Positions 33,270 to 44,908 of a stretch of DNA of 64,000 bases are shown piece after piece (position 1 is the stretch's first letter; each line of letters opens with the position of its first letter). Under the pieces are notes generated by a model. That model made no database searches and had not been told where the DNA came from. It saw only the letters and a list, made by a program, of their open reading frames with translations. The stretch spans positions 186,001 to 250,000 of the forward strand of contig JABANP010000006.1 of assembly GCA_013115135.1 (NCBI GenBank), written 5' to 3'. The DNA comes from Perkinsus olseni (taxonomy: Eukaryota; Perkinsozoa; Perkinsida; Perkinsidae). A program made the translations under genes and the position numbers.

Positions 33270-35583
33270 GCTGGTGAGTCACCAGTGGTTACCTCCTATG
33301 GGCCGGCCTTGACTGGTGCTTTCCCTGCCGCTGCATTATCGGGGCGTCTGAATCGCCCAGATTCTGGATCCGCCGATTTCAGATACGTCTTCATTAATGA
33401 CACTCTGACACAAAATCAGATCCAGCATCTGGAGAGATACTTTAACGCAGCCATGCAAGCCTTTAGAGCCGAGGATCAGTCGAACGCAAAACTGCGACAT
33501 CATTTGAGGTGAGGTATCACTGATGGATTCTGTCATCGCTGGAATGGTCTAGTTGGTTATGACGATCGCCTCACACGCGATAGGTCCCGAGTTCGATTCT
33601 CGGTTCCAGTATTATTTCTTCGGTCATATCTTTCAATCCACTGCGCAGGCGTGTTCCTTCTAGGCACCGTGTGGGCTTCTCGGAACAAGACGAAATCGAT
33701 CGCTATCAAGACAGAGATGCATTCTTCCGACCAGAATACGTTGAGGTCCAACATGGTCAACCCGATCCCGGAATGTCGAGCCACTTCTCGGAAACTTCCG
33801 GCCCAGAATTTAGGACTGTTCCGTGAGCTTGTGTGCCCCTGTCATGCACCCCTATCCATCGAAATAGATAGCTCTTTTGTCCGGTATGCTGGCCATCCCT
33901 CACAGGTTGTTGATCGACAGCGCGTCGTATTGGAAGTTTTCGCGTTGCGAGCGAAAACAGGCGCGGCCGAATGGCAGGTGCGTCGACATGGTCCTCTCGT
34001 TGCTCATCCGCTCCGCCCTGGTTGTCAGGTTCGAATAGCACGACTCGCATACATGCGCATAAATATCCCCATACAGAGTCCGAGTCATACTAAAGGGATG
34101 CAGGACATGCTTTCGAGATTTGTAGCCCCCTATCATCAGGTGACCCGGATTCTACATACCGCGATCCAAACCGGAGTCCTCGCTGGATGGTCAGGTTCCC
34201 GTCTTTCGGGACAACGTAGTGACAGATTTTTCTCAACACACGATGGACGAAACCAACGAGCTACTCAATCGGCAAGAGCGCGAGTGCAAACGGAAGCTCG
34301 AGCAGGTGAGTTTCCAGAGTCAGCGAAAAACAGCCTTCTTGAATCAGTTGAGAATCTCACGGGAGAAGCAGCGCGCCCGGCGGCGAGAGAAGGTTACAAT
34401 AGCCTTGGTCGGGTACACCAATAGTGGGAAAACAGCCTTGCTCAACAAGCTCACAGGAGCGAACAAGCGCGTTAGGGACTTGCTGTTCCAGACTACTGGT
34501 GATGCTTGGAACAGCTGCACTGATACCCGACACCGTATGGACCCCTAGATACCACCTGGAAGAGGCTGGTCCTCCCATCTGGAGCCAGATGTCTCGTCGT
34601 AGATGGAGTTGGATTCATCAGGGACCTGCCTCACTTCCTGTAGTGGGCCTGTCCTGGTGGCTCCCTCACGGTTAATACAGGTTTGATTCATTCTATGCGA
34701 CTATCGAGGAATTGGTGGACTCGGATGTGATACTACACGTCCGCGACATGTCGAGCGAGACTACCGTCGAAGAGGTAACTCGGCGGCCGTCAACTGTTCA
34801 AGTGACAGCCGCAATTGCCGCTCGGTCAGTACGATGCTGTTATACAATCACTCAAGGGTTGTGGCTTCACGGACGAGCATATTCGGAATCGGTTAGTAGA
34901 AGTCTGGAACAAGGTCGACAAGCTTAGTGAAGTCGAGCTGCACGCGTAGGGCCATCGCTCCTTTCGGACCAGCAGTCTTCCCCAGAGCTTTAGCCGCCCA
35001 ACACGAGGACGCTGAGGCAAAAGAGCCCATACTGGTGTCGGCTAAGGACGGAACCGGAATCAAGGTAGTATAGCGAGATCACGAGTGGTTCGTGGTCCGG
35101 AAACTGGCATATTCGAGGCAGGGAGGAGCCTCTCGGACACGCACGAGCCTGCGATTCTCTGGCTCTTTGCAGTCAAGAAAATTCGAGGTCACTCGCCGTT
35201 TCTGATCAGTTGCTGACGGACTTGCTGGATGAGATTGTAAATGCCAGACTGCGGACGAAGGTTATAACAGTAGACATGCCGAACGGAGACACTAATGCGC
35301 GGATGCAGTTTCTCAACGAATACTCGGAGGCGGTGTAGTAGCAGTGATCAGCTTCTTGCACGCGGAGACTCAGTTCAGATACGACCATACAATGAGAGTG
35401 AGCGCCGATGGAAAGACTACGTCAGTCGATGTCCTGATAACGGAGGTTCAAATGGATCGTTATATGGCCAAGTTCCATGGGCAAAGTCGTCGGATGAGGC
35501 TCGAAGCTAACAAGGAAAAGAGAATGTTAGAGGCAGAGCGTCGCGTACTGATCGACAGTAGCGAAGATGAGACGAAAGATTGA
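33270..35583 (+). CDS. HflX-type GTPase (GTPBP6-like)
   Basis: HflX GTPases split or rescue ribosomes; the eukaryotic GTPBP6 form acts on mitochondrial ribosomes. The N-terminal HflX domain is visible as RYVFINDTLTQNQIQHLERY (exon ending at 33509) and VVDRQRVVLEVFALRAKTGA. A helical linker follows (DETNELLNRQERECKRKLEQ), then the G-domain: P-loop ALVGYTNSGKTALLNKLTGA, RVRDLLFQT, a 50-nt intron, DTTWKRLVLPSG, G3 VVDGVGFIRDLPH, and NKVD. G3 reads DGVGF where HflX proteins usually have DTVGF. The C-terminal part includes KEPILVSAKDGTGIK and a basic tail ending at 35583. The frame does not connect cleanly near 33830-33905 and at 35325-35345, so an indel or unseen intron is needed. The first intron contains tRNA-Val. 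The start is not fixed. Confidence 0.78.
33538..33611 (+). tRNA. trnV-CAC: tRNA-Val (anticodon CAC)
   Basis: Seventy-four bases form a complete cloverleaf: acceptor GCTGGAA/TTCCAGT (first pair G-T), D-arm GTCTAGTTGGTTATGAC, anticodon stem ATCGC/GCGAT with loop CTCACAC (anticodon CAC), variable AGGTC, T-arm CCGAG-TTCGATT-CTCGG, discriminator A. No CCA and no intron. It sits on the sense strand inside the first recognised intron of the HflX-type gene (about 33510-33648). Confidence 0.96.
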
Positions 35584-35799
35584 TCGTCATGTTTCTACTG
35601 ATGTGTTTCTTACCTCTCGTTGTGTTGAAGATATGCCCCGAATCGGCGATGGCGAGTAGGTACCGGTTTAATGTGATCAATGCGCAATTCTCGTGACGCA
35701 ACCCGTTACGACCATACGAATCTCGGCCACTCGGAAACAGCATGAATGAAACAATCTATTAAATTAACCGCTTATACTATAACACAAATAAGAATTTGA

Positions 35800-36930
35800 T
35801 TAATCAGAGGTATCAGAATGAAACCCAAATAGCAACTTAGTACCAATATCCTCATTCTCCTCATCCCGCGGTTTCACGTTATTACCAGCATACCACAAAG
35901 TATCCGATATCTTGGCAATTGGATCGCCTTCGCCTTCAGCTCCGTAGAGAGCGTTCCGCTTCTGCCGCTTATGCTCAAGTCTGCGCGCCTTTCGTCCTTC
36001 GCCGGCACCAAGTTGCTTACGCTGTGGCACTCGACTCTCCAAAACCTCACTCCACGCTCCACTCCCCTTTTCCAAGATCTCCAATAGTATTTCCACCACA
36101 GTGTTGATGTTCAATACTGGTAAGGTTACATGGGGTAGATACTCACGGACGGGCAATTTTCGCATAACTATGCTGCCTCCTGCAGCCGGTGCCGGGCTCA
36201 GCCTATTGGCTTGACTAAAAGTCTCGTTCTTGGCGATGGTGCGATCGACAAGACCCCCTATTACATAAACCTTGTCCTTCTCAACAGTCTCCAGATCTTC
36301 CGTTGCATCCGGAGTCAGCACCACAATATCGCGGCCAGAAAATGTATCCCAGTAAGGACCCTTGTCGATGTGAACCTTCCAGTTCTCATATCCCTGGGGT
36401 TCCAACCGAGTCTCCAAGGCAGAGTCGACGCCAACCAAGTGAAACTGCACGCAGGACTTCTCCGAGCGTTTGAGTGTATTATAGGCCAGCTGCAATTGCT
36501 TCGCCAAGGACGTTATCTCCTTGTCCTGCATTTGGTCGGTGAAGCCACAGTTGAAGGCGACGACCGGATTGCCGCTGTCATAGCAAGCTTGCATGTGCGC
36601 TTCCATCCGCTCCTTCGCAGCGATGCGCTCGGCCTTTCCCGCATCAGCCCGTTCTTGAATTTCCTCAGCGCTCAACCCTGCGAGTTCTTCTCGACGCTCT
36701 TCTCGCCGCCGCTCCTTGACAGCCTTCCTTTTTATCTTACGAATTTCTTTTCGCTGTTCCCTCTGAGCTTCCTTCCTCTCACGCTTCTTCTGCGACTTCG
36801 GCTTCCGCGTGAAGGACGATATGCTGGCGTCCATGGACTCGTTACTCGACATTTCGATGTCAGCGGATGGTGTTGGTGAGGCTACGGCGTGGCTGCTCGG
36901 CGACGAGCACTGCGCTGGTTGGATGGACAT
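35800..36930 (-). CDS. TRM10: tRNA (guanine-N1)-methyltransferase, TRM10 family
   Basis: SPOUT methyltransferase that makes m1G (or m1A) at tRNA position 9. It is one uninterrupted frame, unlike nearly every neighbour. The frame is open to 37002, but its first residues follow a GTG, so the ATG at 36930 (MSIQPAQ) is preferred; another ATG at 36852 (MSSNES) is possible. The N-terminal third is highly basic (KSQKKRERKEAQREQRKEIR). The SPOUT core shows VVAFNCGFTDQM, HIDKGPYWDTFSGRDIVVLT, then the family signature DKVYVIGGLVDRTIAK, LNINTVVEILLEILE and ESRVPQRK. It ends DTSD at 35800. About 377 residues, typical of the family. A long plus-strand frame opposite it (36211-36879) is a shadow. Confidence 0.95.
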   Translation of the reverse strand: MSIQPAQCSSPSSHAVASPTPSADIEMSSNESMDASISSFTRKPKSQKKRERKEAQREQRKEIRKIKRKAVKERRREERREELAGLSAEEIQERADAGKAERIAAKERMEAHMQACYDSGNPVVAFNCGFTDQMQDKEITSLAKQLQLAYNTLKRSEKSCVQFHLVGVDSALETRLEPQGYENWKVHIDKGPYWDTFSGRDIVVLTPDATEDLETVEKDKVYVIGGLVDRTIAKNETFSQANRLSPAPAAGGSIVMRKLPVREYLPHVTLPVLNINTVVEILLEILEKGSGAWSEVLESRVPQRKQLGAGEGRKARRLEHKRQKRNALYGAEGEGDPIAKISDTLWYAGNNVKPRDEENEDIGTKLLFGFHSDTSD

Positions 36931-37638
36931 TTGGAAATGGCCTCCACGACACTGTCGACAAGGGAAGGTTCCATCAGGTCGATTCACGAGACCCTGGTCC
37001 ACCGGTTATGCTGCGACGACGGAACAGACAGACAAGTTTCCTTCAACCATTTCACGGAGCCACAGTATCCAATTTTTATACCGAAAAGCTCGTGAAACTT
37101 CGAGTGTGAAAAGCCCCAGAATCGAGATAGTACAGCTGGTAACTTCAAGACCTGATAGAAAAACCTAACCCCCGCTCGCAGGAAGGACTCCAGAACCACT
37201 TAGAGCCTTGTCTATTGAACGGAGTCCACCGATCGGGAGATAGGGCGAGCGCGATATTTAGTGGCGCAGCGGCCGAGCCAAATAAAGCGAAGTCTTGAAA
37301 GAAATAGAGCGGTGAATTTCTAAAGCACGTCGCTAGGCCAGAAGCCCGGCGAGCGGAAATCTTTCTTGGCTTTGTGCAGAGTCCCTTGGATTTGTGCAGT
37401 CACCCACTTTCCGATGCGGAGTGTTGTCTTGGCCGTCGATGTGACTGTGGTGTCGCCCTGCAGTTGTGACAACCATAATGTCTTCTGTTTTACCGTTAAC
37501 CGAGGAGCAGCTATTAACGCTCCGAAATGATATACTGCCATATAAGGAGTATACTGAGTACAGCCCTATGCCTGCTACCGGAGTAGAGGTGACTTACTGT
37601 CCGGTAAGATCCCGATCATACTTGTAGCGCCCACGATT
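36931..37638. other. Intergenic stretch between divergent TRM10 and DENR
   Basis: About 700 bases separating the divergent TRM10 (-) and DENR (+) starts, so it should carry both promoters. Short frames on both strands have no recognisable content. No RNA gene or repeat noted. Confidence 0.45.
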
Positions 37639-38289
37639 ATGATGTCAGATATGTGGTCTACCGCAAGACTTCTGTGAGTTCGGGCCAAGTTGGGACAAGT
37701 GCCGTCCAGGTGCGGTCGCGGCATATCCTCAGCTGTACCCACAGTACCAAGGCAACGCTACTGAAGAGGATGGCGGCGAAAAACAGGAAGGGGCCAGCAG
37801 TAGCTCCGTTGCTGATGGGAAGTAATGCTCGATACGGCTTGACGGATCTCTCCAGTGAACCCTGCTGATCATTCAAGGGCAATTGTAGTTCGTAATTATG
37901 ACCATCTTTTTAGGCTCGTCGATAGTAGCATCACTTCGGTCATCACCATCCGAAAGCTTATTCGTAGTAAACGGAAGGTTATCACGAGTGTGAGTGGTCT
38001 TGAAGGCTATGGTATCGATATTCAACAAGCATGTAAGCTTTTCGCGAAGAAGTTCGCGTGTGGGTGCGGCGTCGTTAAGTCGGCTGGTAATAGTGAAGAA
38101 ATTGAGATACAAGGGGATGTTGAGGAAGATCTCTTCGATTTTATACTCGATACGTGGGGCGATAAGATACCTGATGATGCCATTGCTTTTGGTAATGAGT
38201 CGACTAAGAAGGGTAGAAGCAGAAAAGGTGGTAGCCGTGGTCGCAAGGGTGCCACGATGAAAAGATCTGGTGCTGCACTGGCAGACTGA
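37639..38289 (+). CDS. DENR: DENR (density-regulated protein), SUI1-domain translation factor
   Basis: DENR with MCT-1 recycles 40S subunits and supports reinitiation. Two exons, 37639-37821 and 37914-38289, separated by a 92-nt intron. The N-terminal zinc-type segment reads ICGLPQDFCEFGPSWDKC (37646 onward), as in the family's CGVC-LPTEYC...C stretch, followed by an acidic linker. The C-terminal SUI1 domain reads RKVITSVSGLEGYGIDIQQA, then CKLFAKKFACGCGVV and EEIEIQGDVEEDLFDFILD. It ends in a basic glycine/arginine tail and a TGA at 38287-38289. Of the two adjacent ATGs at 37639 and 37642 I took the first. About 186 residues, normal length. Confidence 0.93.
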
Positions 38290-39011
38290 GTGTGGCAGGA
38301 TTGTCAACTAGAATGCTGACCACGGTGGATCGCTTCAGCAAGGAGTGTGATCGGCAACTTGCTGATGATTCCTCTGTCGTTATTGGCAACTGTAGTAGTG
38401 GCTGACTATGACATAATTTCCACAATGATCACGCTGTTATGTTTATGCAGTAACCCATTTCTTCTGCCCGAGACTAGGGAGTTACAGATCTTCGGGAGCG
38501 GCTTCGCAGCTACACTCTGCCTTAGTGCGCAGTTTTGATATACTCTAAGAGTTCAATCGCGTCCTTTGAGGGAAGGCAGAACTAAGGGTATTATCATTTC
38601 TCACACTGGCTATGACTTCGAGCCTCCTTTGGAATTCGAGGGGAAAGCGACGATCATCTTGAGCGGGCACTCCTAGCATGATTCGGCCCTCATGTAGCGG
38701 AATCGCCGTAACGGCGGTAGTATTTCGAATGACATGTGCATTTGCATATGCATCTGGGATGGGCTATCTTACGATCAAGTTCTGATTCAGTGCGTGCGTG
38801 CATGCGTTCATACTATGGATCACGCTAAATATACCCCTTCACTCCCGTACTGCTTGCGCTTCGCGACCTCTCTTCATTCCGATGCACTATGCCGTGGGAA
38901 AATGCAGACCCTCGGGAACATGAGACTGACATCTCGGGACTGCGACTGAGATCTATTGGATGGACTCCATTCTGATTCAATAGTGACGTTAGGCACTTCG
39001 AATCCCATTCT
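38290..39011. other. Intergenic stretch
   Basis: About 720 bases between DENR and the aspartic protease, both on the plus strand. Only short frames of no recognisable content. A short perfect inverted repeat (CGCCGT-A-ACGGCG, 38704-38716) is present and is likely chance. Confidence 0.4.
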
Positions 39012-40083
39012 ATGGCCTCGTTTCATCCCACCCTCTTCTGCTTCTTGAGTGTCTTCGCCGGTGCATTGAGTGACAAGCTGGTGAGGCTCGGAATCTCCCG
39101 TATGTAAGTGGAGTCACCGCCAGGCTGGAGAAAACTGGTGGCTAAATTGGAGGTTGACAACGAGGAGGTCTATGCATTAGTCGACACCGGATCCCCGCTC
39201 TTGTTCTTCTTATGGAGGCATTCGTATGGTCCAAGCTGTCACAACCTGCTTTACGGATGCTATGAATGCAGTCCAGGACCGTGTCAAGCGGGACCCACTA
39301 AAACATTCAGTTTCCATGACGACACTGATGTGACAGTCTTCAGGCACCACGGGACGCTCAATTTGGGCGGCTCGAGTGCGAGGGATATTTGATTTTGGAC
39401 TGGTGACAAGATCTACTGGTGCCCCATGGGCTTCTTTAGGTCTCGGAGTGCAAACCTACAAGTACAAGCCTTATACCTCTTTGATCAATCAGATGCTTGC
39501 CAAACCCAAGCATCAGCGACTTATCGAGAGCAGTTCATTTTCGTTGTACCTAACCCCTGATGGAACGAATGGCGAACTCTTACTCGGAGGCCAAGATCCC
39601 AGCAAATATGATGGTCCTCTGGAATATATCCGAGTCGTCGACAGAGAGGAACATGAGATAAGAGTTCGAGGCTTGAAGATAGGCTATGACCGTATCTTGG
39701 TGACTGCGGTTTCCTACCTTGATACAGGAACTGACACCTTGATCATGCCTATGAGGTTCAAGCATACCGTGCTTCATCTCCTGCAGTTCAGTGGCAGAAG
39801 AGTGGTGCCTATCTTTGATCACTTGGGTACATTCACGATCGCGTGCGAGGACAAGATGTATTTGCCGACGATGAAGATTTTCTTGGAGGGATTGCAAGGC
39901 GAAGACGTCGCCCTCGAACTCCCACCCGCGAGTTTTGTCGATTTCGACGGACACACTTGCTTCTTGCTCATTCATTTTGAGGACAAAACCGAGGAGTGGA
40001 CTCTGGGAAACCCTACAGTCATCGGACACTACCACTTCTATGAGTGGGATAAGTCTCGCATCGGTTTAGCCGCTGTACGCTGA
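39012..40083 (+). CDS. Pepsin-like aspartic protease (family A1), apparent frame break
   Basis: Secretory or lysosomal endopeptidase. The ATG at 39012 opens a hydrophobic signal peptide (MASFHPTLFCFLSVFAGALS). The first catalytic motif is ALVDTGSPLLFF near 39173; the second is SYLDTGTDTLIMP near 39713, so both catalytic aspartates are present. Between them are the cysteine pair CYECSPGPC and IFDFGLVTRSTGAPWASLGL with a flap-like region. The C-terminus reads WTLGNPTVIGHYHFYEWDK, the usual A1 ending, with the stop at 40081-40083. The join of signal exon to mature part (39070-39110) is uncertain. At about 39377 the frame of GTLNLGGSS does not continue into VRGIFDFG: one base must be skipped, with no intron to explain it. 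Confidence 0.83.
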
Positions 40084-40630
40084 CTCCATGCTTACCTTGG
40101 TTCGGTCTCGGATGTCAACATATGGCGCAACGCGAGCAGTCTTCGATGTTGTATACTTCTACAAGTTTCATTTGTGTGAAACTTCCAACTTATCTTGACA
40201 TCATACTACGGTACTTCAGCCGTTGTATAAGAGCCTGTGACTCGCACATGTGAGGTTAAGTTGGTGGTTACGTTTTCATTATTATTATTAGATAACGGGA
40301 GTTTTCTCGGCTACCCAACGGAATCTTTCACGAAAAACAGAGGATTCGCGTTTATCAATACGGTTTGGCTTGGGGACCTTGGTGTTAAATTCACCGCTAA
40401 CCAACATAATCCATTCATAATACCAGTTCACGTTGAACGCAAAGCTCAAACGACAACGGAAATGTGCATTGACCTTTCGACTAAAAATGTAAGTCACTGA
40501 TACGGAGTGTATCGGAAATGTCTCGCCTCTCCCGGGGAGGTGACTGTAACTGAATAGGCGAGTGCTATATCCATCACGAGGAGACGCCCTCGACAAGTGC
40601 CGCTATCGGACAGTAATACCGGTCTTGACC
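40084..40630. other. Gap between convergent genes
   Basis: Lies between the 3' end of the aspartic protease (+) and the 3' end of the RING/B-box gene (-). Short overlapping frames on both strands (40237-40500 and 40288-40596) are unconvincing. No RNA gene seen. Confidence 0.4.
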
Positions 40631-43165
40631 CTAACCTACTCGTTCAGGCTCTTCCTCCAATTCGAATAGGCTTGGAATATGGTACACCTCCGATCCGTGC
40701 ATTGTTCCTTCTGATCGTAATCTCATACGTGGTGGATCTGATTCGATAAATGCTCTACCGTGCAGTAGTATCGCGAGCTTACCCAATGGAGGTCGCAAGA
40801 GCCGCAGAAGCCGGTTCGACGGTGATGCGTTCTGTTGACGGATGGACTCCGAAATCTGGGACTGCTCCCCGGCTCGTCGTCTCGGAGGTGTCAAATTCAA
40901 TGCATCGCATTTAGCTGAGAGCATCTCTTCCACCGCAGCATCACTGAACTCATCTACGCCCAATTCACTGCCGTCGTCGTTGAACGAAGCACATCGGACA
41001 GCTTCAGTCGGGTCGAGCGACACGATTGCACGGCGATGCTGACAATACCTGCCACCAGCTTGCCATAGTCCGCGATGATGCTCAGGGTGTGCGGCGCACA
41101 ATGCAGACAATCATCGTCTGACCAAGTGGAGGTTGCAGATTCGAGTGCTTTCTCACGAGTCGCGGGTTGCTGGCAGAAAGACCAAGCACAAGGCCGTACA
41201 ACAGTTTTTCGCTGCTGCCAACCGAGATTCTGTTGAGCAACCCGCCAAACCATCAGACTCGGGCGAACCTACCACTCGATAGAATCTCGGACCGTTGGAC
41301 AGAGCTGTCGGCTCTCTTCGTCCCCAGATATGAGCCCCGGGTGATTGGCATCTGCGATGGCTGCGAGTGTCTGTTCCATCCGACGAGTGGCCTCCTCCGC
41401 GCGTCGCTCGATGATGCCTAGTCGTGCTTCGACCTACAGGGAGCGTTCCAATGACGCTGTAATAATCCGAAATGGCACGTGGTAGAGATTGAGTTCAAAC
41501 TGATTTGCCATGGAATCTGTCTCTCTGTCCTGAAATCGTCTCCAGTTTGCCCTCGAGAAAGCTCACCATTTATGAAGTGCGAGCGTGGTGTGAACTGGGG
41601 CGACGCGGGCGCTCACTATCACACATCACTTGCCACTATCAAGCGAAGTCAACGTAAACATAAAACGAGCAGCAAGCTTCTTTATGATACCCTGTGTTAT
41701 ACGTCGGGGAGAGAATGGCTCTACTCAATGAGTTGTATCAACGAGCATGCGGGATCCTGCTCACATCGGCAGCACGACCATGCACCGAGGCATGTCGCAT
41801 TTCCAAGTCGGTCTCCGCCTGATTAACTTGACATTGTATCTCGTGCACGAGTCGCTCCGCTGTCGACTGAATCTGAGATGTCTCGTTACAGATCGTGTGC
41901 CTTCGGGCGACCCCACCCGTCGGTGTATGGATTTGAGATTAGCTGTATAGCCATCGATACGCCGAGTGAGTTCTTCCCTGGCAGAGGAACACTGCTGCTT
42001 TACGAGGAGGCATCGGCCACTGAGGTTGTTCCGCACCTAAAGGAAGTCGGACTCCACATACGGTGTCTGGCCAGTCACCAACCACTCGGCATCAAAGAGG
42101 CCTCAGGAGCAAGTGCCGATGTTAGCTCAATCTTGCTTCAAAGTGCGCCCGACACGAATGGATTGTGCCATATCAACGCCGGTCGCCGATTGCTACTCCC
42201 TATTTGTTAAAGACCTATCGAAGTATCTTGATGCGGCTGCAGCTGGATACGGAGGCCCTCGAGTCGGCCGCTGACCAGCCCTACATCGTCGGTCACGGCG
42301 TCCACTATCACGTCGATACCAACATGCTCAGCATGAGCATGCTCCGAAGAGCCTTCACAGCACTCGGCACAGACGAACCGACCCAACTGCTTGCAGAAGT
42401 GTGAGCACGCCTGCCTTTCATGCACAGAACACAGGGCGGCACCCCCGTGGAGAGAAGCTGTGCCAGAAGAGTCTCGCTCGATCGCGGCCAAGAGAGCGAA
42501 GTTAGTCCGGACCTTACAAACCAGCGCTGCGCACAGTGAGCTTTCGACGGGTCCCACCTCACTGACAAGCATGTTTTGACGGCAATTCGGGCATGTTACT
42601 CGCGCATACGGCGGCGGCCGCCAAGCAGGCTGTTCCCCTGTCCCTCCATTAGAGATACTATCATCTTGGTCCGGAGGACCTTCGACTAGAAATCGAAGGC
42701 ACCGAGCGCACAGGCTGTGACCACAGCGCACCAGTACCTGATAGGATCGGATTGATATACACTGGACAACATCCAGGCGAGCGACACATGATCTACTGAC
42801 TTAGTAGTACTGAGCTTCCCTCTATCCGAGAACCAGGGAACCCGACGGAGGTCTTGTTCTTCAACGAACCGCTCACGAGATAGCTCATATTTTGAATTCA
42901 GGCACCGTGATGTGTATCATAGTCACCCAGTCAACAATGCTTGCTTGCCCTCTCAACGTTGGGCTAGTACGGGTCCTTTCAGAGTGGATTAGGACAAGCG
43001 GTGGTCCACGTAATGCATTTCTCCTTCGATTCGATCGGACATTCTCGGTTAAGATCAGCACGTGAGCGCTTCTCTGCATACCTTAGGTAGATGAGAGTTC
43101 TCATACGAATCATAAGGATTGTAGCATACTGGGCACTCCATCGGCTGCGAACTGCCTGACCGCAT
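40631..43165 (-). CDS. RING and B-box zinc-finger protein with coiled coil (TRIM-like)
   Basis: Probable E3 ubiquitin ligase. The ATG at 43165 gives MRSGSSQPMECPVCYNPYDS; exon 1 ends at 43082 after HLPK. A 344-nt intron (42738-43081) leads to VLVRCGHSLCARCLRFL and, later, VTCPNCRQNM, completing a C3HC4 RING. The B-box follows: CSVHERQACSHFCKQ, then FVCAECCEGSSEHAHAEH. Downstream exons are helical (LGIIERRAEEATRRMEQTLA and REELTRRIDGYTANL), matching the coiled coil that makes up the RING-B-box-coil tripartite order. The last exon (about 40631-41010) has DDGSELGVDEFSDAAVEEML and an Arg/Pro-rich tail, ending FELEEEPERVG. No SPRY or NHL domain is seen. Exon joins between 41100 and 42200 are approximate. 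Confidence 0.78.
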
Positions 43166-43617
43166 GAGGGCAACCCCCTCGACTTGAACGAAATTCGAGC
43201 TCGATCATAAAAGTTGCGACACAGATAACATCATGGATAAAACAGCACGGGGGTATGAACAATAAATTTGGAAGGACAGAACAGTGGAATGCGAGTGAGA
43301 GTTGCGCTTCTCAGCCGGGTTGCAGAAGCTTACGATCACCGTTAAGAGTATTCCCGCCAAGCGAGAGGCTTAGCCGCAGGAAAGGGGAGATTGTCGACAC
43401 CATTGCTCAATCTTCGAATGCCGACTCCCGCAGTCGTACGTGGACGTACGTCAATTGCGGAGTGGACAGCTCGCGGAAGATGCTGCCGACAATAGCGCGA
43501 GTGAGGATCCGTTTCGATTGGACCTGACAAACGAACACCGGACTCCAGCCGAGACACCTGGGGGCCGATTCCGCATGAGTCTATGTAGTCTGTTGAGCGT
43601 GGGACAGGGAAGTGAGC

Positions 43618-44780
43618 TCAACTCGTATACCTCCGAGCTCGATACGAGAAAGGAGCGATGGTGTTCCTACTAGGCAAGCGTCTTCCTCTAGCATCGTAAC
43701 GGACCGGGCTCGGGGTACGGCTGCAGTGCGGCGAGCCGCTCGGAGATCGGCGAGGACGCCGCCCGACGACATCTTCTATGGCGGGGCGCCAGTCACAGGC
43801 AAGCTCCTTCCCACACGCAAGACAGCGCCCCGGGGCAGAACCAGAGGATGCCGTTGATTCAGCATCAGAGATATCGCCATCTTCGATGACCTGAGCCGCG
43901 CATGACGATGATAATAGTAAATGATTTGGTAACAGAACGGTAGAATATTCGTGAATTTAGAGCGGCAAGTAGACGAGCTTGTGTTGTGTCAATACGAATT
44001 TGCGGGTAGGTGGCTGCGGAGATATTCCCCGATAACGTATCATACACCTTCGGTCAAATCCGGTTCAGAGGACTCATAGAGGCATTCAAAACCAGCAGTT
44101 ATCAACCCAGAGATGAGCGTCTTACCCTGGCGGAATGGACTTCCACAGTCACCAACAAGTCATCATTGCTGTCATCGTTATTACTGCCCTGAACAGCAAA
44201 AGACGTATTACTCAGCACATGAGTGAGACAAAGCCTCGGTAGCTCAGGAGTCCTGAGTCAGGACCTCGGCTGCCGCTACGCGCAAATCCGTCCCCGACAT
44301 GACTACTATTTTGGATTCATTATGCTTAACCAAGGAAGCGACCAGTGGAGTGGATATTGGCGACCTATGCAGTCCATATGACAGAACGAGGCGTAGCGAA
44401 AATGCCACGAAGACTTCTGCAGATTATTCAAGCGCAGGAACAGGGAGCTGGCAATGCTCTTGACCAGGAATGATCCTACCTCGGATAGCAACGAGGAAAC
44501 GGGACAGAAATTGGCCCAGAGCAGACCGTAACGGCACCACCAAAGGGACTCTTCGAAAACGTCAACTCGAGGTCCCTTCTGTTGTCTACCGATCGTCACA
44601 GACCTGAAGGAAAAGCTTCACGTTCTTTAATGAAACCCAGGCGAGGGCAAAGGGCGACAACAGCGGTGGAAGTTTCGTGTGGTGCCTCAGTTGAATTGAA
44701 ATTTCGTCATGACCCGAATTACGGCTAATAAAACGGCGCAGGCGAAAGTTGGCATTGAATCCCCGGGAGACGTTCATCGA
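43618..44780 (-). CDS. Unidentified protein; secure C-terminal exon, upstream exons uncertain
   Basis: The last exon, 43618-43890, is well supported: it follows a CAG acceptor and reads VIEDGDISDAESTASSG, then CLACGKELACDWRPAIEDVV and an Arg/Ser/Pro-rich tail (SPSGSPHCSRTPSPVR) ending RRYTS at a TGA (43618-43620). The CxxC and CDW motif might bind a metal. Candidate upstream exons are ATYPQIRIDTTQARLLAALN near 43990-44030 and VKSIASSLFLRLNNLQKSSW near 44420-44480, but I could not link them. No family recognised. Confidence 0.4.
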
Positions 44781-44908
44781 ATACCATTGGCGGTAAGTGT
44801 CCCTTTCTCACCATCTAATCTTAGTCCTGTTCGGCACACGTAATTTGATGGCGCACCAACCATCTCGGCTCGTGATATCTCCGCGAGGGAAGAACTCAAC
44901 CTGCACTG

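Noticed and set aside
36211..36879. 222-codon plus-strand frame
   Set aside because: Exactly antisense to the strongly conserved TRM10 gene; a shadow.
44236..44310. tRNA-like start GCCTCGGTAGCTCAG
   Set aside because: No T-loop and no 3' acceptor strand complementary to GCCTCGG; only a local palindrome GTCCTGA-G-TCAGGAC is present.
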